From positions 1-64,000 of the forward strand of contig JAIVFU010000018.1 in NCBI GenBank assembly GCA_020829485.1: a stretch of DNA of 64,000 bases, in the 5' to 3' direction. This stretch comes from Nostoc sp. CHAB 5834 (lineage in GTDB: Bacteria > Cyanobacteriota > Cyanobacteriia > Cyanobacteriales > Nostocaceae). The notes below the pieces were generated by a model that did not search any database, was not told where the DNA came from, and saw only the letters and a program-made list of their open reading frames with translations. The position numbers and the translations under genes are program-made. Shown in pieces: positions 46,295-54,910 of the stretch (positions within the stretch are counted from its first letter, which is position 1; the number at the start of each line of letters is the position of its first letter).

Positions 46295-46447
46295 TTAAAT
46301 TTTTTGCGCTCCTCCTTCACATTTACGCTGAATAATTGCAGGCAATTCATCTGGATTTAAAGGTCTAGCATTGACTTTGATCCGGTCAGACAAATCGTAG
46401 TACAAAATTTTACCTTTTTGTACAGGTTTGTCTATGTTTTTCGCTAC
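46295..46447 (-). pseudogene. Possible start-less small protein remnant
   Basis: The minus strand has an open frame of 50 codons reading VAKNIDKPVQKGKILYYDLS then DRIKVNARPLNPDELPAI and a cysteine-containing end, with amino acid use that looks protein-like. It has no ATG or GTG; a stop lies just before GTAGCG, so the only usable start is TTG at 46405, giving 36 residues. It may be a remnant whose start was lost. Family not recognised. Confidence 0.3.
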
Positions 46448-46465
46448 TTAGGACAAGCTCTAGTA

Positions 46466-46540
46466 TTCAATGGGAGCAGGGGAGCAGGGGAGGCAGAGGA
46501 AGAAGAGATTAATAACCAATGCCCCATGCCCAATGCCCTA
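46466..46540. repeat. Purine-rich STRR block
   Basis: GGGGAGCAGGGGAGGCAGAG and then CCAATGCCCCATGCCCAATG. Same type of filler as in other gaps. Confidence 0.6.
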
Positions 46541-46544
46541 TATT

Positions 46545-47369
46545 TCAAAACTTAGGTTTTGCAGCAATTCTAACTTCTTCCTCTTTCCCCGGTTCTCCCA
46601 TTTCTTTGGCTTTTTCTTGATTGATGCTCATTAACACGCCACCAGCATTATCAGTTTTCACTGTGAGTTGCTGTTGGGCTTTCCAAATCCGGTGAGTTCC
46701 CTCTGGGAGAGTACCCTCAAACTCGGTTTTGCCATCGGCTACTACACGAATCCAAGATGACGCTTTCAAAGTCACACCAATTTGTACAGCTTTTCCCTGC
46801 TGGACGGCGCTAAGGGTATCGTTAACTGATTGAACCTCCACTGACTCTTTTATTTGGGCTATTTCTGGTTTAACAATGGACTTTTGTTTCGGGGATGGCT
46901 GATTTTGATTATTACTTGTACTTGCTTGTAGTACTGCATTATTTAATAACTGAGATAAGCCATTTACAGAGCATACAATTAGCAATATGTAAAGAAAGTA
47001 AAGATGAATCGGACGTAGTTGATTAAGGGGTGAATTATTCTCTATGCCTTGAGGGTTCACTTGTGCAGAACTAATCGGAAAAGTGCCAGAAAATTCTACT
47101 CCATTCAAGCCTAGTGCGTCGGCAAATTGCCTGATTAAACCCTGTATATAGACTGGTTCTGGAAGTTCGTTTAAATTACCTTCTTCGATCGCCTGCAATA
47201 ATCGCCGGGGAATCCTTGTTAAGGCAACCATTTGCTCTAGAGATAATCCCTGTTCTTGACGCGATGCCCAAAGTTGAGCGCCAATTTCTGCCAATTTTTC
47301 GGCTCGTTGTTGCTCTAATGAAATTGATGGCTGGTTATTATTCTTCTTCTTCTTTCTTAGCCATTTCAT
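46545..47369 (-). CDS. RodZ-like helix-turn-helix membrane protein
   Basis: About 274 residues from the ATG at 47369, with AAGGAG before it. The N-terminal HTH is EIGAQLWASRQEQGLSLEQM, AALTRIPRRLLQAIEEGNL-like, followed by PEPVYIQGLIRQFADAL, as in RodZ. One transmembrane helix (HLYFLYILLIVCSVNGLS, about residue 125) and a C-terminal DUF4115-like beta domain (SSWIRVVADGKTEFEGTLPEG). RodZ links MreB to the membrane in rod cells (family knowledge). On the same strand as the pseudouridine synthase 29 bp upstream, so one operon is likely. Confidence 0.8.
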   Translation of the reverse strand: MKWLRKKKKNNNQPSISLEQQRAEKLAEIGAQLWASRQEQGLSLEQMVALTRIPRRLLQAIEEGNLNELPEPVYIQGLIRQFADALGLNGVEFSGTFPISSAQVNPQGIENNSPLNQLRPIHLYFLYILLIVCSVNGLSQLLNNAVLQASTSNNQNQPSPKQKSIVKPEIAQIKESVEVQSVNDTLSAVQQGKAVQIGVTLKASSWIRVVADGKTEFEGTLPEGTHRIWKAQQQLTVKTDNAGGVLMSINQEKAKEMGEPGKEEEVRIAAKPKF

Positions 47370-47398
47370 GCCTACTGACACTCCTTAACTCCGCAGAA

Positions 47399-48157
47399 TC
47401 AATAATTAGGTTGTGTTATCTGATCTTGCAAAAAGTGAATTTCATGATTTTTTAGGGAACGATATTTACCCTCTTCCAAAAAAGGTTCTTTTGGAGTTTG
47501 TAATTGAATTGGGCCGATAGCAGTCCGATGCAGCTTGATTACTGGATATCCTAACTGTTGAGCTATCCGGCGAATTTGGCGATTTCTTCCCTCCTGCAAC
47601 ACTATTTCTAAAAAGCTTTGCTCGCCACGATGTTCTATTAGCTGTACCTTAGCGGGCCTGGTTTTTCTACCCTCCAACATCACACCCTGACACCACATTT
47701 TCAGCACTGCTTCTGAAGGGTGTCCTTCTACCAAAACACGATATGTCTTGGAAATACTGTGGCGGGGATGGGTTAGTCCAAATGTCAGATTTCCGTCATT
47801 GGTCAGGATTAATGCTCCTGTAGAATCTGCATCTAAACGCCCAACTGGGTGAATACCTGTACCTTCCCGTAATTCTTTCGGTAGTAGATCCAGGACTGTT
47901 GGTCGGCGCTGAGGGTCGTAGCAAGTCGAAACCACACCCCTTGGTTTGTGCAGCAATAAATATATTAAAGCCGGACGCTGCTTTTTAGATATAGGCTTAC
48001 CATCAATTGCGATCGCATCTTTTTCGGGATCAATTTTTTGACCTAAATGTGCTAGTACCCCATTGATCTGCACCCGTGAGTGCCTAATCATTTCTTCGGC
48101 TTCACGACGTGAGGCGATACCCCATTGAGCGAGAATTTTTTGTAACCGTGCCTCCAT
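47399..48157 (-). CDS. rluB: rRNA pseudouridine synthase, RsuA/RluB family
   Basis: About 252 residues from the ATG at 48157. N-terminal S4 domain (RLQKILAQWGIASRREAEEM). Catalytic GRLDADSTGALILTNDG with the aspartate. RNRQIRRIAQQLGYPVIKLH near the end is the family's last motif. The RluB/RluE/RsuA subgroup cannot be resolved, so the symbol is tentative. Precedes the RodZ-like gene on the same strand. Confidence 0.85.
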   Translation of the reverse strand: MEARLQKILAQWGIASRREAEEMIRHSRVQINGVLAHLGQKIDPEKDAIAIDGKPISKKQRPALIYLLLHKPRGVVSTCYDPQRRPTVLDLLPKELREGTGIHPVGRLDADSTGALILTNDGNLTFGLTHPRHSISKTYRVLVEGHPSEAVLKMWCQGVMLEGRKTRPAKVQLIEHRGEQSFLEIVLQEGRNRQIRRIAQQLGYPVIKLHRTAIGPIQLQTPKEPFLEEGKYRSLKNHEIHFLQDQITQPNY

Positions 48158-48290
48158 GTGGAATTGCTTATTTACTGTTAACAATTAAATGATATTTGCA
48201 TTTTGTAGCCAGTAGACATAAATGTTACATTTAAGACTTATTTAATTTCTGTTCGGTTGTTAAGCAAATACTCATAAACAGATTCGTTAG

Positions 48291-49004
48291 ATGCCAGAGC
48301 AAAATTTAAACACAACACATGCCAATAAAATCCGCATAATTACCCAGGTACTCACAACAGCCCTAAAGCTCTGGTTGAGAGCGCAGGTCAGCCAAATATC
48401 GGAATTAGAAGTGGAGATTAAAGCGAGCGATCGCCAAATTCTTTCTGGGCGTATCCCGTCGGTATCTATTTTTGCTACTGATGCAATTTATCAAGGTCTC
48501 CTAATTACACAAATTCAATTAATAGCGGAAAATATTCGGATAAATATCGGCTCAGTACTCAAAGGAAAACCGCTACGACTGTTAGAAACAGTACCAGTAG
48601 TTGGCGATTTAATCGTAGACGAGAAGGATCTTAATGCTTCTCTCTCATCTAACTTATTATCGACTGCTTTGAGTGATTTACTGGTTAAAGTTTTACCAAC
48701 GCATTGCCCACAGTCACAACCAATAAATTGGCAAAAAATTATCCTTGATAACAACCAAATTATACTGCGAGGTATGAGAGTAACCAATAGTGAAACAACT
48801 CCTCTAGAGATTTGTCTAAGCTCACAGTTACTCAGTGGGCATGAGTTGCAAATGACACATATAAAACTCAAGCTCGACCAGGGGGATATATTAGAGGAGA
48901 ATCATGAGTACAATCTCGATCTTGGCTCAGATGTCGATATCCAAGAACTAACGCTGATTCCAGGTAAGCTAGTGTGTCGTGGGCGGATTAACGTTAACCC
49001 TTGA
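48291..49004 (+). CDS. DUF2993 (LmeA-like lipid-binding) protein
   Basis: 237 residues. ALKLWLRAQVSQISELEVEI and LSGRIPSVSIFATDAIYQGL with LTQIQLIAENIRINIGSVLKG-type amphipathic strands fit the DUF2993 family, which resembles tubular lipid-transfer domains. Here no signal peptide is seen, so it is probably cytoplasmic or membrane-associated. Divergent from the pseudouridine synthase gene, 133 bp apart. Confidence 0.75.
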   Translation: MPEQNLNTTHANKIRIITQVLTTALKLWLRAQVSQISELEVEIKASDRQILSGRIPSVSIFATDAIYQGLLITQIQLIAENIRINIGSVLKGKPLRLLETVPVVGDLIVDEKDLNASLSSNLLSTALSDLLVKVLPTHCPQSQPINWQKIILDNNQIILRGMRVTNSETTPLEICLSSQLLSGHELQMTHIKLKLDQGDILEENHEYNLDLGSDVDIQELTLIPGKLVCRGRINVNP

Positions 49005-49056
49005 TGATTAGAAATTAAAAAATGCTAATAAGTAAAACGACGTAAATAATTTGCAT

Positions 49057-49110
49057 GTTTGTAGTAAGGACTTTAGTCCTAAAAGAAGGACTAAAGTCCT
49101 TACTACAAAC
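49057..49110. repeat. Perfect 24-bp-stem hairpin
   Basis: 49057-49080 (GTTTGTAGTAAGGACTTTAG plus TCCT) is the exact complement of 49087-49110, with a 6-base loop. The degenerate relative is at 8832-8888. Confidence 0.85.
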
Positions 49111-49250
49111 TTGATTACAATAATTTTACATTACTTCACATAGTTCGATTTATTCGCACCGACTTACTTACATTATTTTAAATGATATAGCGGCTCTTAG
49201 GGGATGAGAGAGCAGGCAGACTGCGATCGCGCCAGGGAATAGAATTCCAA

Positions 49251-49343
49251 GGCTAATAGCTTAAGTCCTCTAAAGAGGACTAAACAAGAATTTTAGTCCA
49301 CTTAAGTGGACTTGAGCTATTAGCCCGGAACTTCAGTTCCGGG
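49251..49343. repeat. GGCTAATAGC inverted repeat with hairpin
   Basis: GGCTAATAGCTTAAGTCCTC faces TTAAGTGGACTTGAGCTATT and AGCC at 49325; a second hairpin CCCGGAACTTCAGTTCCGGG covers 49324-49343. Looks like a MITE remnant. Confidence 0.7.
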
Positions 49344-49387
49344 CGGTATATGGGTCAGTGCAATACTTTAACTCTTACTGAAAACCG

Positions 49388-50269
49388 CTATAGTAGCGGC
49401 AACAGCAATGTCACAAAATAATATACCAACGGAGCAGTGAAAATATAACTATCAGTACGGTCTAAAATACCACCATGTCCAGGGATTAACTGTCCAGAAT
49501 CTTTGACTCCAGCATCTCGCTTGAGCATAGACTCGGTAAGATCCCCCAAAAGGCTAGCAATGCCAATCAGTAAACCTAATGCTAAACCAGTGAAGGGGGA
49601 TCTGGGCAAGTGCAAATAATAGGCTCCTGCTATGGCTACAGCAACACTTGAAGTAATACCAAAGACAGCACCTTCTACAGTTTTTTTCGGGCTAATATCA
49701 GACAGACGGGTTTTCCCAAAGAATTTGCCAATAGTGTAAGCACCGATATCCGCTGCCCAAATACACAAAAAAGTTAGGAGTGTTGCTGTAAAACCTTGTG
49801 GTAAAGAAGCAGAATTTGCCTTTTCCCAGAAATCTGTCCAGGTTGTGGGCCAATAACCTCCGAAAGGAAGATTGCTAAAAGTAGCACTATCAATTGCCCG
49901 TAATCGCACCCAGTAACTCGGCAAATAACCTACGTAAAATAGCCCCATAATAGAAGCGGAAACATCAGCGATCGTGGCAAATTTTGGCTGAAACAGCAGG
50001 TAAAAACAAATAAGTGTGCCAGCAATTGGCATCACAGCGTCAGCTAAACTGCCATCTAGCGTACAAATCACCAACAAAACTTGACTAGCAAACATTGTGG
50101 TTTTAGCGGCGGGAGCGATGCCTCTGGTTAGCACCAAATTAAAATATTCCTGTTGACCCAAAAAGATGATAACCGCAAAGATGATGGTAAAGTACCAACC
50201 CCCCAAAAGGGTTGCAGAAAGAGCAAGAGCGATCGCAACAATTCCACTAATAATCCGAGACCAAGGCAT
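49388..50269 (-). CDS. cdsA: Phosphatidate cytidylyltransferase
   Basis: 293 residues, about eight membrane helices. It makes CDP-diacylglycerol from CTP and phosphatidate, the entry to phosphatidylglycerol, an essential thylakoid lipid. The CDP signature SMLKRDAGVKDSGQLIPGHG and GILDRTD near the C-terminus is complete. On the same strand and 15 bp after cbiT, so cotranscribed. Confidence 0.95.
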   Translation of the reverse strand: MPWSRIISGIVAIALALSATLLGGWYFTIIFAVIIFLGQQEYFNLVLTRGIAPAAKTTMFASQVLLVICTLDGSLADAVMPIAGTLICFYLLFQPKFATIADVSASIMGLFYVGYLPSYWVRLRAIDSATFSNLPFGGYWPTTWTDFWEKANSASLPQGFTATLLTFLCIWAADIGAYTIGKFFGKTRLSDISPKKTVEGAVFGITSSVAVAIAGAYYLHLPRSPFTGLALGLLIGIASLLGDLTESMLKRDAGVKDSGQLIPGHGGILDRTDSYIFTAPLVYYFVTLLLPLL

Positions 50270-50284
50270 AGAAGTATTTTGGAT

Positions 50285-50887
50285 TTAGTCTAGTTTCTCA
50301 CCACTGAGGATAAAAATGGGATCAACGGCGGTAAAGGTTTGAGAAAAGCCACGCGTCTCTAAGCGGTTAACGGCAGACTGGACGACTTCGATATTTCTAG
50401 CCCTTAACAGAGAAAAGCTCTGAGAAATAGCATACAGACTTTCTAGATTAGCAGCTGTAGCTACAACCCGACCGGATAGGGGCAAATAATCCCATGCTGC
50501 TTGCAGAATATCTTGAATGGGTCGTCCACCCTCGATACAAACGCGGTGAGGCGTAACTTTAAGATTATGTAAACACTCTGGGGCGCTACCTTCAATTACT
50601 TCGACATTTTTCACATCAAAGCGATCGCAGTTCCGCTTGATCAGATTAGCTACTTCTTCATCCCTTTCTATAGCGATAATCTTTCCACCTGGACACAATA
50701 GCCCCACCTCTACCGGAATTGTACCCGTGCCTGCGCCAATGTCCCACAACACTGAATCTGATTTTAGTCGCAGTTGGGCAATTAACAGCAGTCGGACTTC
50801 TCGCTGACTCAGGGGAATTCCTGGCAAATTTTCAAACAATTCATCGGGAATACCAGGGGTAATATAAGGCCAAAGTTGGGAGGGCAT
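50285..50887 (-). CDS. cbiT: Cobalt-precorrin-6B C15-methyltransferase CbiT
   Basis: About 200 residues from the ATG at 50887. SAM motif VLWDIGAGTGTIPVEVGLL and IIAIERDEEVANLIKRN are typical of CbiT, which methylates C15 and decarboxylates in corrin synthesis. The N-terminus PGIPDELFENLPGIPLSQRE is the characteristic start. Only CbiT is here, so other cob/cbi genes are elsewhere. Shares an operon with cdsA, an unusual functional mix. Confidence 0.9.
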   Translation of the reverse strand: MPSQLWPYITPGIPDELFENLPGIPLSQREVRLLLIAQLRLKSDSVLWDIGAGTGTIPVEVGLLCPGGKIIAIERDEEVANLIKRNCDRFDVKNVEVIEGSAPECLHNLKVTPHRVCIEGGRPIQDILQAAWDYLPLSGRVVATAANLESLYAISQSFSLLRARNIEVVQSAVNRLETRGFSQTFTAVDPIFILSGEKLD

Positions 50888-50930
50888 AGAATTACGCAAT
50901 TATACTAAAGATATGGATTTGCCAAATTGA

Positions 50931-51049
50931 TAGGACTTACGCAGTGAAAACCTGAAACCTAGATCCCCCCTAACTCCCCTTAAAAAAGGGGGGATCTGAA
51001 AGAGCCAACTTTTTAAGGGGGTTGGCGGATATCTTCTGCGTAAGTCCTA
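50931..51049. repeat. 119-bp MITE-like element, family D
   Basis: Ends TAGGACTTACGCAG and CTGCGTAAGTCCTA with ATTGA on both outer sides (5-bp duplication). Inner palindromic GGGGGGATC segments. It lies between cbiT and the kinase gene. Confidence 0.8.
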
Positions 51050-51105
51050 ATTGAAAAGCTATAAGCTCTAAAAACTTTTCAAACGTAGCATCATAAGAAA
51101 CCATA

Positions 51106-52506
51106 ATGATTGGCGAAATATTAGATGAGCGCTATGAAGTTCAGCAGTTACTAGGAAAAAAGGCAGGGCGGCGGACGCTATTAGCTCATGATTTGCAAAC
51201 TCAGGAATTAGTTGTCATCAAGTTACTTTCTTTTGGTGACGACTTTGGATGGGATGATTTAAAGCTGTTTGAGCGAGAAGCCGAAACCTTAAAAAACCTA
51301 GCACATCCTTTAATTCCTCGCTATTTAAACTATTTTGAGGTAAATTTACCAACCATCAAAGGATTTGCTTTGGTACAAACTTATATAAGAGCAAAAACTT
51401 TAGAGCAATATTTACAAACTGGGCGAACTTTTACAGAAGCTGAAGTCAAACAGATAGCCAAAGCGCTTTTAGAGATTCTTATTTACCTACATGAGCTACA
51501 TCCGCCTGTAATTCACCGTGATATTAAGCCTAGCAATATTTTATTAGGGGAGCGTTCTGGTAATAATGTTGGTCAAGTTTATTTGGTAGATTTTGGCTCA
51601 GTGCAGACAGTCCTTGCCACAGAAAGCGGCACAAGAACTGTGGTAGGAACCTATGGCTATATGCCACCAGAGCAATTTGGCGGACGCACTGTTGCAGCAT
51701 CTGACTTTTATAGTTTAGGCGCAACCTTAATTTACTTAATGACCGGTAATCACCCAGCCGATTTACCGCAAAAGAATTTTCGCATTCAGTTTGAACAAGC
51801 GGCTAATGTGAGTCCTAGCTTTAGCAAGTGGCTAAAGTGGATGATTGAACCCAGTTTAGAAGGGCGTTTTAGTTCTGCTGCTGGTGCGATCGCAGCTTTA
51901 GACAAACCACAAGCGACATTACCTGCTTTAGTTGGCAGCAAACCAGACGGGAGTAAGATTCAACTAACCAAAAATTGGGATTCTCTAGAAATTATCATTC
52001 CACCAGCTGGTTTCCATCCATCAATAGTATTCACAGGTTTCTTTGCGATCGCCTGGAATTCATTTATCCTCATTTGGACAATTGGCGCACTCTCGGCCCC
52101 TTTTCCTGCCAACATCCCCTTTGCCTTATTCTCACTTCCTTTTTGGGGTGCTGGCTCTATGATGATGTATAAATTTATCTTTAATTTGTTTGGAAGCATC
52201 TGCTTACGCCTGAATCCAGAACAAATTACCCTAACCTGGGAGTTGTTTAGTTGGAAGTTTGAGCGTCCCCGTCCATCCCCAAGGCAAAGTATTAATAAGT
52301 TGGTTTACATTCCAAAACACTTTACTAAAGGCTCTAAAGACACTAGAGTTGCCGTTCCAGCACAATTATATATTTGCTCAGGATTACAAAAATATCAGAT
52401 TGGTGGAAACGATGGCGGTATTAAATCTGAAGTAGAACTTGAATGGTTAGCTCATGAATTAAGTGAATGGTTAGGTTTGCCAATCACCAATCCAATGGTA
52501 AGTTAG
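51106..52506 (+). CDS. Membrane-anchored Ser/Thr protein kinase
   Basis: 466 residues. Hanks-type kinase domain in residues 5-270: YEVQQLLGKKAGRRTLLA (glycine loop partly changed), VVIKLL lysine, HRDIKPSNIL catalytic loop, LVDFGSVQ and GTYGYMPPEQFGG activation segment. The glycine-rich loop GKKAGRRTL deviates from the usual GxGxxG, so nucleotide binding may be weaker. Two hydrophobic segments follow (about 300-330 and 335-360: FAIAWNSFILIWTIGAL), then a soluble C-terminal domain. Signalling role unknown. Terminator at 52533-52572. Confidence 0.88.
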   Translation: MIGEILDERYEVQQLLGKKAGRRTLLAHDLQTQELVVIKLLSFGDDFGWDDLKLFEREAETLKNLAHPLIPRYLNYFEVNLPTIKGFALVQTYIRAKTLEQYLQTGRTFTEAEVKQIAKALLEILIYLHELHPPVIHRDIKPSNILLGERSGNNVGQVYLVDFGSVQTVLATESGTRTVVGTYGYMPPEQFGGRTVAASDFYSLGATLIYLMTGNHPADLPQKNFRIQFEQAANVSPSFSKWLKWMIEPSLEGRFSSAAGAIAALDKPQATLPALVGSKPDGSKIQLTKNWDSLEIIIPPAGFHPSIVFTGFFAIAWNSFILIWTIGALSAPFPANIPFALFSLPFWGAGSMMMYKFIFNLFGSICLRLNPEQITLTWELFSWKFERPRPSPRQSINKLVYIPKHFTKGSKDTRVAVPAQLYICSGLQKYQIGGNDGGIKSEVELEWLAHELSEWLGLPITNPMVS

Positions 52507-52532
52507 TTGAGCTAATTATTTAATTCTTAATT

Positions 52533-52572
52533 AAAAAGTCTGAGCGTTGGTTTTCGGCGCTCAGACTTTTTT
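52533..52572 (+). terminator. Terminator of the kinase gene
   Basis: AAAAGTCTGAGCG and CGCTCAGACTTTTTT form a 10-bp stem with a T run of six. 27 bp after the stop. Confidence 0.85.
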
Positions 52573-52587
52573 GATTCGTTTTTCTTA

Positions 52588-52990
52588 GAGGATGTTTGAA
52601 AAGTGGTATGTTGTGATTTTAATCGAATTATTACCCCCCTTAATCCCCCCTTGTAAAGGGGGGAAACCGGAAAATCCGGTTCCCTCCCCTTTATAAGGGG
52701 AGAAACAAAAAAATCCGGTTCCCTCCCCTTTATAAGGGGAGAAACAAAAAAATCCGGTTCCCTCCCCTTTATAAGGGGAGAAACAAGAAAATCCGGTTCC
52801 CTCCCCTTTATAAGGGGGGAAACAAGAAAATCCGGTTCCCTCCCCTTTATAAGGGGGGAAACAAGAAAATCCGGTTCCCTCCCCTTTATAAGAGGAGAAA
52901 CAAGAAAATCCGGTTCCCTCCCCTTTATAAGGGGAGGGTTAGGGTGGGGTAAATATTTGATACATCAATCATGACTTTTCAAACATCCTC
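52588..52990. mobile_element. MITE-like element, family C copy 2, with internal array
   Basis: Inverted ends GAGGATGTTTGAAAAGT and its complement (17 bp, perfect), flanked by TTA on both sides. No ORF. Carries the 39-bp array at 52676-52945. Confidence 0.8.
52676..52945. repeat. Seven-unit 39-bp tandem array
   Basis: Units begin CCGGTTCCCTCCCCTTTATA at 52676, 52715, 52754, 52793, 52832, 52871 and 52910, exactly 39 bp apart. Each holds a CTCCCCTTTATAAGGGGAG inverted repeat. The units differ by only a few bases, so expansion is recent. Confidence 0.9.
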
Positions 52991-53059
52991 TTACACCCTA
53001 AACAAAGGCAAAGGATTCATGACTTTTCATTAAAAGCGACAATGGCATTTTTTTTACTA

Positions 53060-54115
53060 TCATTCTTCCTTCAGCGATGCCATGTCAATCACAAAGCGGT
53101 ATTTCACATCGCTTTTTAGCATCCGCTCGTATGCTTGATTGATTTTCTGAATCGGCATAAGTTCGATGTCACTGACGATATTGTGTTCAGCGCAAAAGTC
53201 GAGCATTTCTTGTGTCTCCTGAATCCCGCCAATCAGCGAACCGGCAATTACTCGGCGCTTAAAAATCAAGTTACTGATGCTGGGTGATGGGTGCGGATTT
53301 TCCGGTACACCAAGCAAGCACAGCGTACCACCACGCTTAAGCAACTGAGTGTACGCATCCAGATTGTGCGATACCGAAACCGTGTTGAGAATGAAGTCGA
53401 AGCTGTTGATATGCTTGCTCATCTCATCGCTGTTTTTTGAAATGACAACCTCATCGGCTCCGAGGCGCTTGGCATCTTCGGTCTTCCCTGACGATGTTGT
53501 GAACAGCACAGTGTAAGCACCAAAAGCGTGGGCTAATTTTAGTCCCATGTGTCCCAACCCACCAAGTCCGACGATACCCACCTTATCGCCTTTGCCAACT
53601 TTCCAGTAGCGCAAAGGCGAATACGTCGTGATCCCCGCGCACAATAGGGGTGCGACGCCAGCGAGATCCAGTTTTTCCGAAACGCGTAGCACGTAATTTT
53701 CATCCACGACTATCTGGTTTGAATAACCCCCATAAGTCGTTTTCCCTGTCTGCTTCTCTGGGCTGTTGTAGGTGAAGATAATTTCGTTATCACAGTACTG
53801 CTCAAAACTCTCACGGCAGTTTGGACAGGTGCGACAAGAATCGACCATACAACCAACGCCCGCAGCCTCGCCTACCTTGAACTTGGAAACCTGCTCACCA
53901 ATCTTCACTACACGACCAACGATTTCATGTCCAGGTACGACAGGGTAAACCGTATTTTTCCATTCATTAGCGACTGTATGCAGATCCGAGTGACACACGC
54001 CACAGTAAAGGATCTCGATCTGTACGTCGTGCGCCCCTAACTCTCGCCGCTCGAAAGTGAACAAGCCCAGTGGTGTAGTTGCACTTTGGGCTGCGTATCC
54101 AAGACTCTTAATCAC
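53060..54115 (-). CDS. Zinc-dependent alcohol/aldehyde dehydrogenase
   Basis: 351 residues, medium-chain dehydrogenase. Catalytic zinc region CGVCHSDLHT and GHEIVGRV; the structural zinc cysteines in CRTCPNCRESFEQYC; NAD(P)-binding GIVGLGGLGHMGLKLA. The set resembles the cinnamyl-alcohol or YahK-type NADPH-dependent aldehyde reductases. The GC-richer codon use and lack of partners suggest possible transfer, but this is weak. No operon partner. Confidence 0.85.
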   Translation of the reverse strand: MIKSLGYAAQSATTPLGLFTFERRELGAHDVQIEILYCGVCHSDLHTVANEWKNTVYPVVPGHEIVGRVVKIGEQVSKFKVGEAAGVGCMVDSCRTCPNCRESFEQYCDNEIIFTYNSPEKQTGKTTYGGYSNQIVVDENYVLRVSEKLDLAGVAPLLCAGITTYSPLRYWKVGKGDKVGIVGLGGLGHMGLKLAHAFGAYTVLFTTSSGKTEDAKRLGADEVVISKNSDEMSKHINSFDFILNTVSVSHNLDAYTQLLKRGGTLCLLGVPENPHPSPSISNLIFKRRVIAGSLIGGIQETQEMLDFCAEHNIVSDIELMPIQKINQAYERMLKSDVKYRFVIDMASLKEE

Positions 54116-54667
54116 AGATGATCTCCTTTTTACTAAGTTCTTTCATAGCTTATATGAACTTTATTCAAAGTTTTCTGACTCAGTTCCTCGAAACTGCTCA
54201 TATACTTCGCAATTAACAAACTAAGGTTGTTCTTACTCAACATTAAATGTTAAGACAGGGGAGTTACCCTCCTCTGCCCAGATTCGTCTCGATATTTCTC
54301 GAACAATGTCCCTGATGATTCCGGCTTTGATAGCTGCATGAAAATGAGTATAAAGAAGTCAGACTGGTCTGAGTCACCATCATAAGTATGAGACAGTAGA
54401 CGAAGTAGGTGGAGGATGGGGAGCAGGGCAAAAAAATATCTACTAGTCTTCTTGGATGGAAGAATTGAGTAATTTAATTTTTGGAATTCCCTAAAGCGCT
54501 TATGGTATATTGCTTTGCAAAAGTTTTTGAAGATAAATGACCTACTTGTATTGAATTTATTTATAGCTTGTTTATGCAATAGGATATAGCGCTTATCAAT
54601 GCAGAACTTATGGGATTTGAGCCATCAATGTCTATATTTAATTACAGATGCCTTAGAGGAAATTTAT
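54116..54667. other. Gene-free spacer with family B remnant
   Basis: AT-rich, apart from a purine-rich segment and a family-B-like right end at 54486-54494 (GGAATTCCC). No gene supported; the reading frame on the minus strand at 54250-54579 is not convincing. Confidence 0.45.
54390..54494. repeat. Truncated family B MITE-like sequence
   Basis: Right end ATTGAGTAATTTAATTTTTG then GGAATTCCC resembles the ends at 39340 and 40743, with a similar purine-rich middle (GGAGGATGGGGAGCAGGGC). The left end is not found. Confidence 0.45.
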
Positions 54668-54841
54668 ATGTTTGGACTGGGATGGCCAGAAATAGCTGTA
54701 ATTACCATAGTCGCTGTTCTAATTTTTGGCCCAAAAAAAATTCCCGAACTGGGAACCACACTGGGCAAAACCTTACGAGGGTTTAAGGAGGAGATGAAAA
54801 CTCCCAGTGAAGAAACCAATTCGGAACAAGAAGAACAGTAA
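54668..54841 (+). CDS. tatA: Twin-arginine translocase TatA/E subunit
   Basis: 57 residues from the ATG at 54668, with AGAGGA eight bases ahead; the longer frame from 54599 is not needed. One transmembrane helix, MFGLGWPEIAVITIVAVLIF, then the GPKKIPELGTTLGKTLRGF amphipathic helix. The FGPKKIPELG motif is diagnostic of TatA/E. It forms the pore for folded Tat substrates in the plasma or thylakoid membrane with TatC. tatC is elsewhere. The transcript meets cphA head-on at a shared terminator. Confidence 0.92.
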   Translation: MFGLGWPEIAVITIVAVLIFGPKKIPELGTTLGKTLRGFKEEMKTPSEETNSEQEEQ

Positions 54842-54865
54842 TTAAAGTAGTCAAAATACAAAAGA

Positions 54866-54909
54866 CAGGAGAAGGCTGTGCGTTGGGTAGCCAGCACGGT
54901 TTTCTCCTG
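54866..54909. terminator. Bidirectional terminator between tatA and cphA
   Basis: AGGAGAA faces TTCTCCT, enclosing a GTGC/GCAC stem, with flanking A and T runs. Both genes converge on it. Confidence 0.7.
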
Positions 54910-54910
54910 A

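Larger units (their letters stand above)
46060..46544. other. Spacer between malQ and RodZ-like gene
   Basis: Contains the malQ terminator, a probable small gene remnant on the minus strand at 46295-46447, and an STRR block at 46466-46540. Confidence 0.5.
49005..49387. other. Repeat-rich spacer
   Basis: Three hairpins: 49057-49110, 49251-49325 and 49324-49343. No gene seen. Confidence 0.55.
52507..53059. other. Terminator and element-rich spacer
   Basis: The kinase terminator (52533-52572) and the family C element with its 39-bp array (52588-52990) fill this 553-bp gap. Confidence 0.6.

Noticed and set aside
52676..52945. Could the 39-bp array be a CRISPR?
   Set aside because: Units are contiguous with no unique spacers and no cas genes are present.
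54250..54579. 109-codon minus-strand frame
   Set aside because: Overlaps a family B remnant and lacks a ribosome site.
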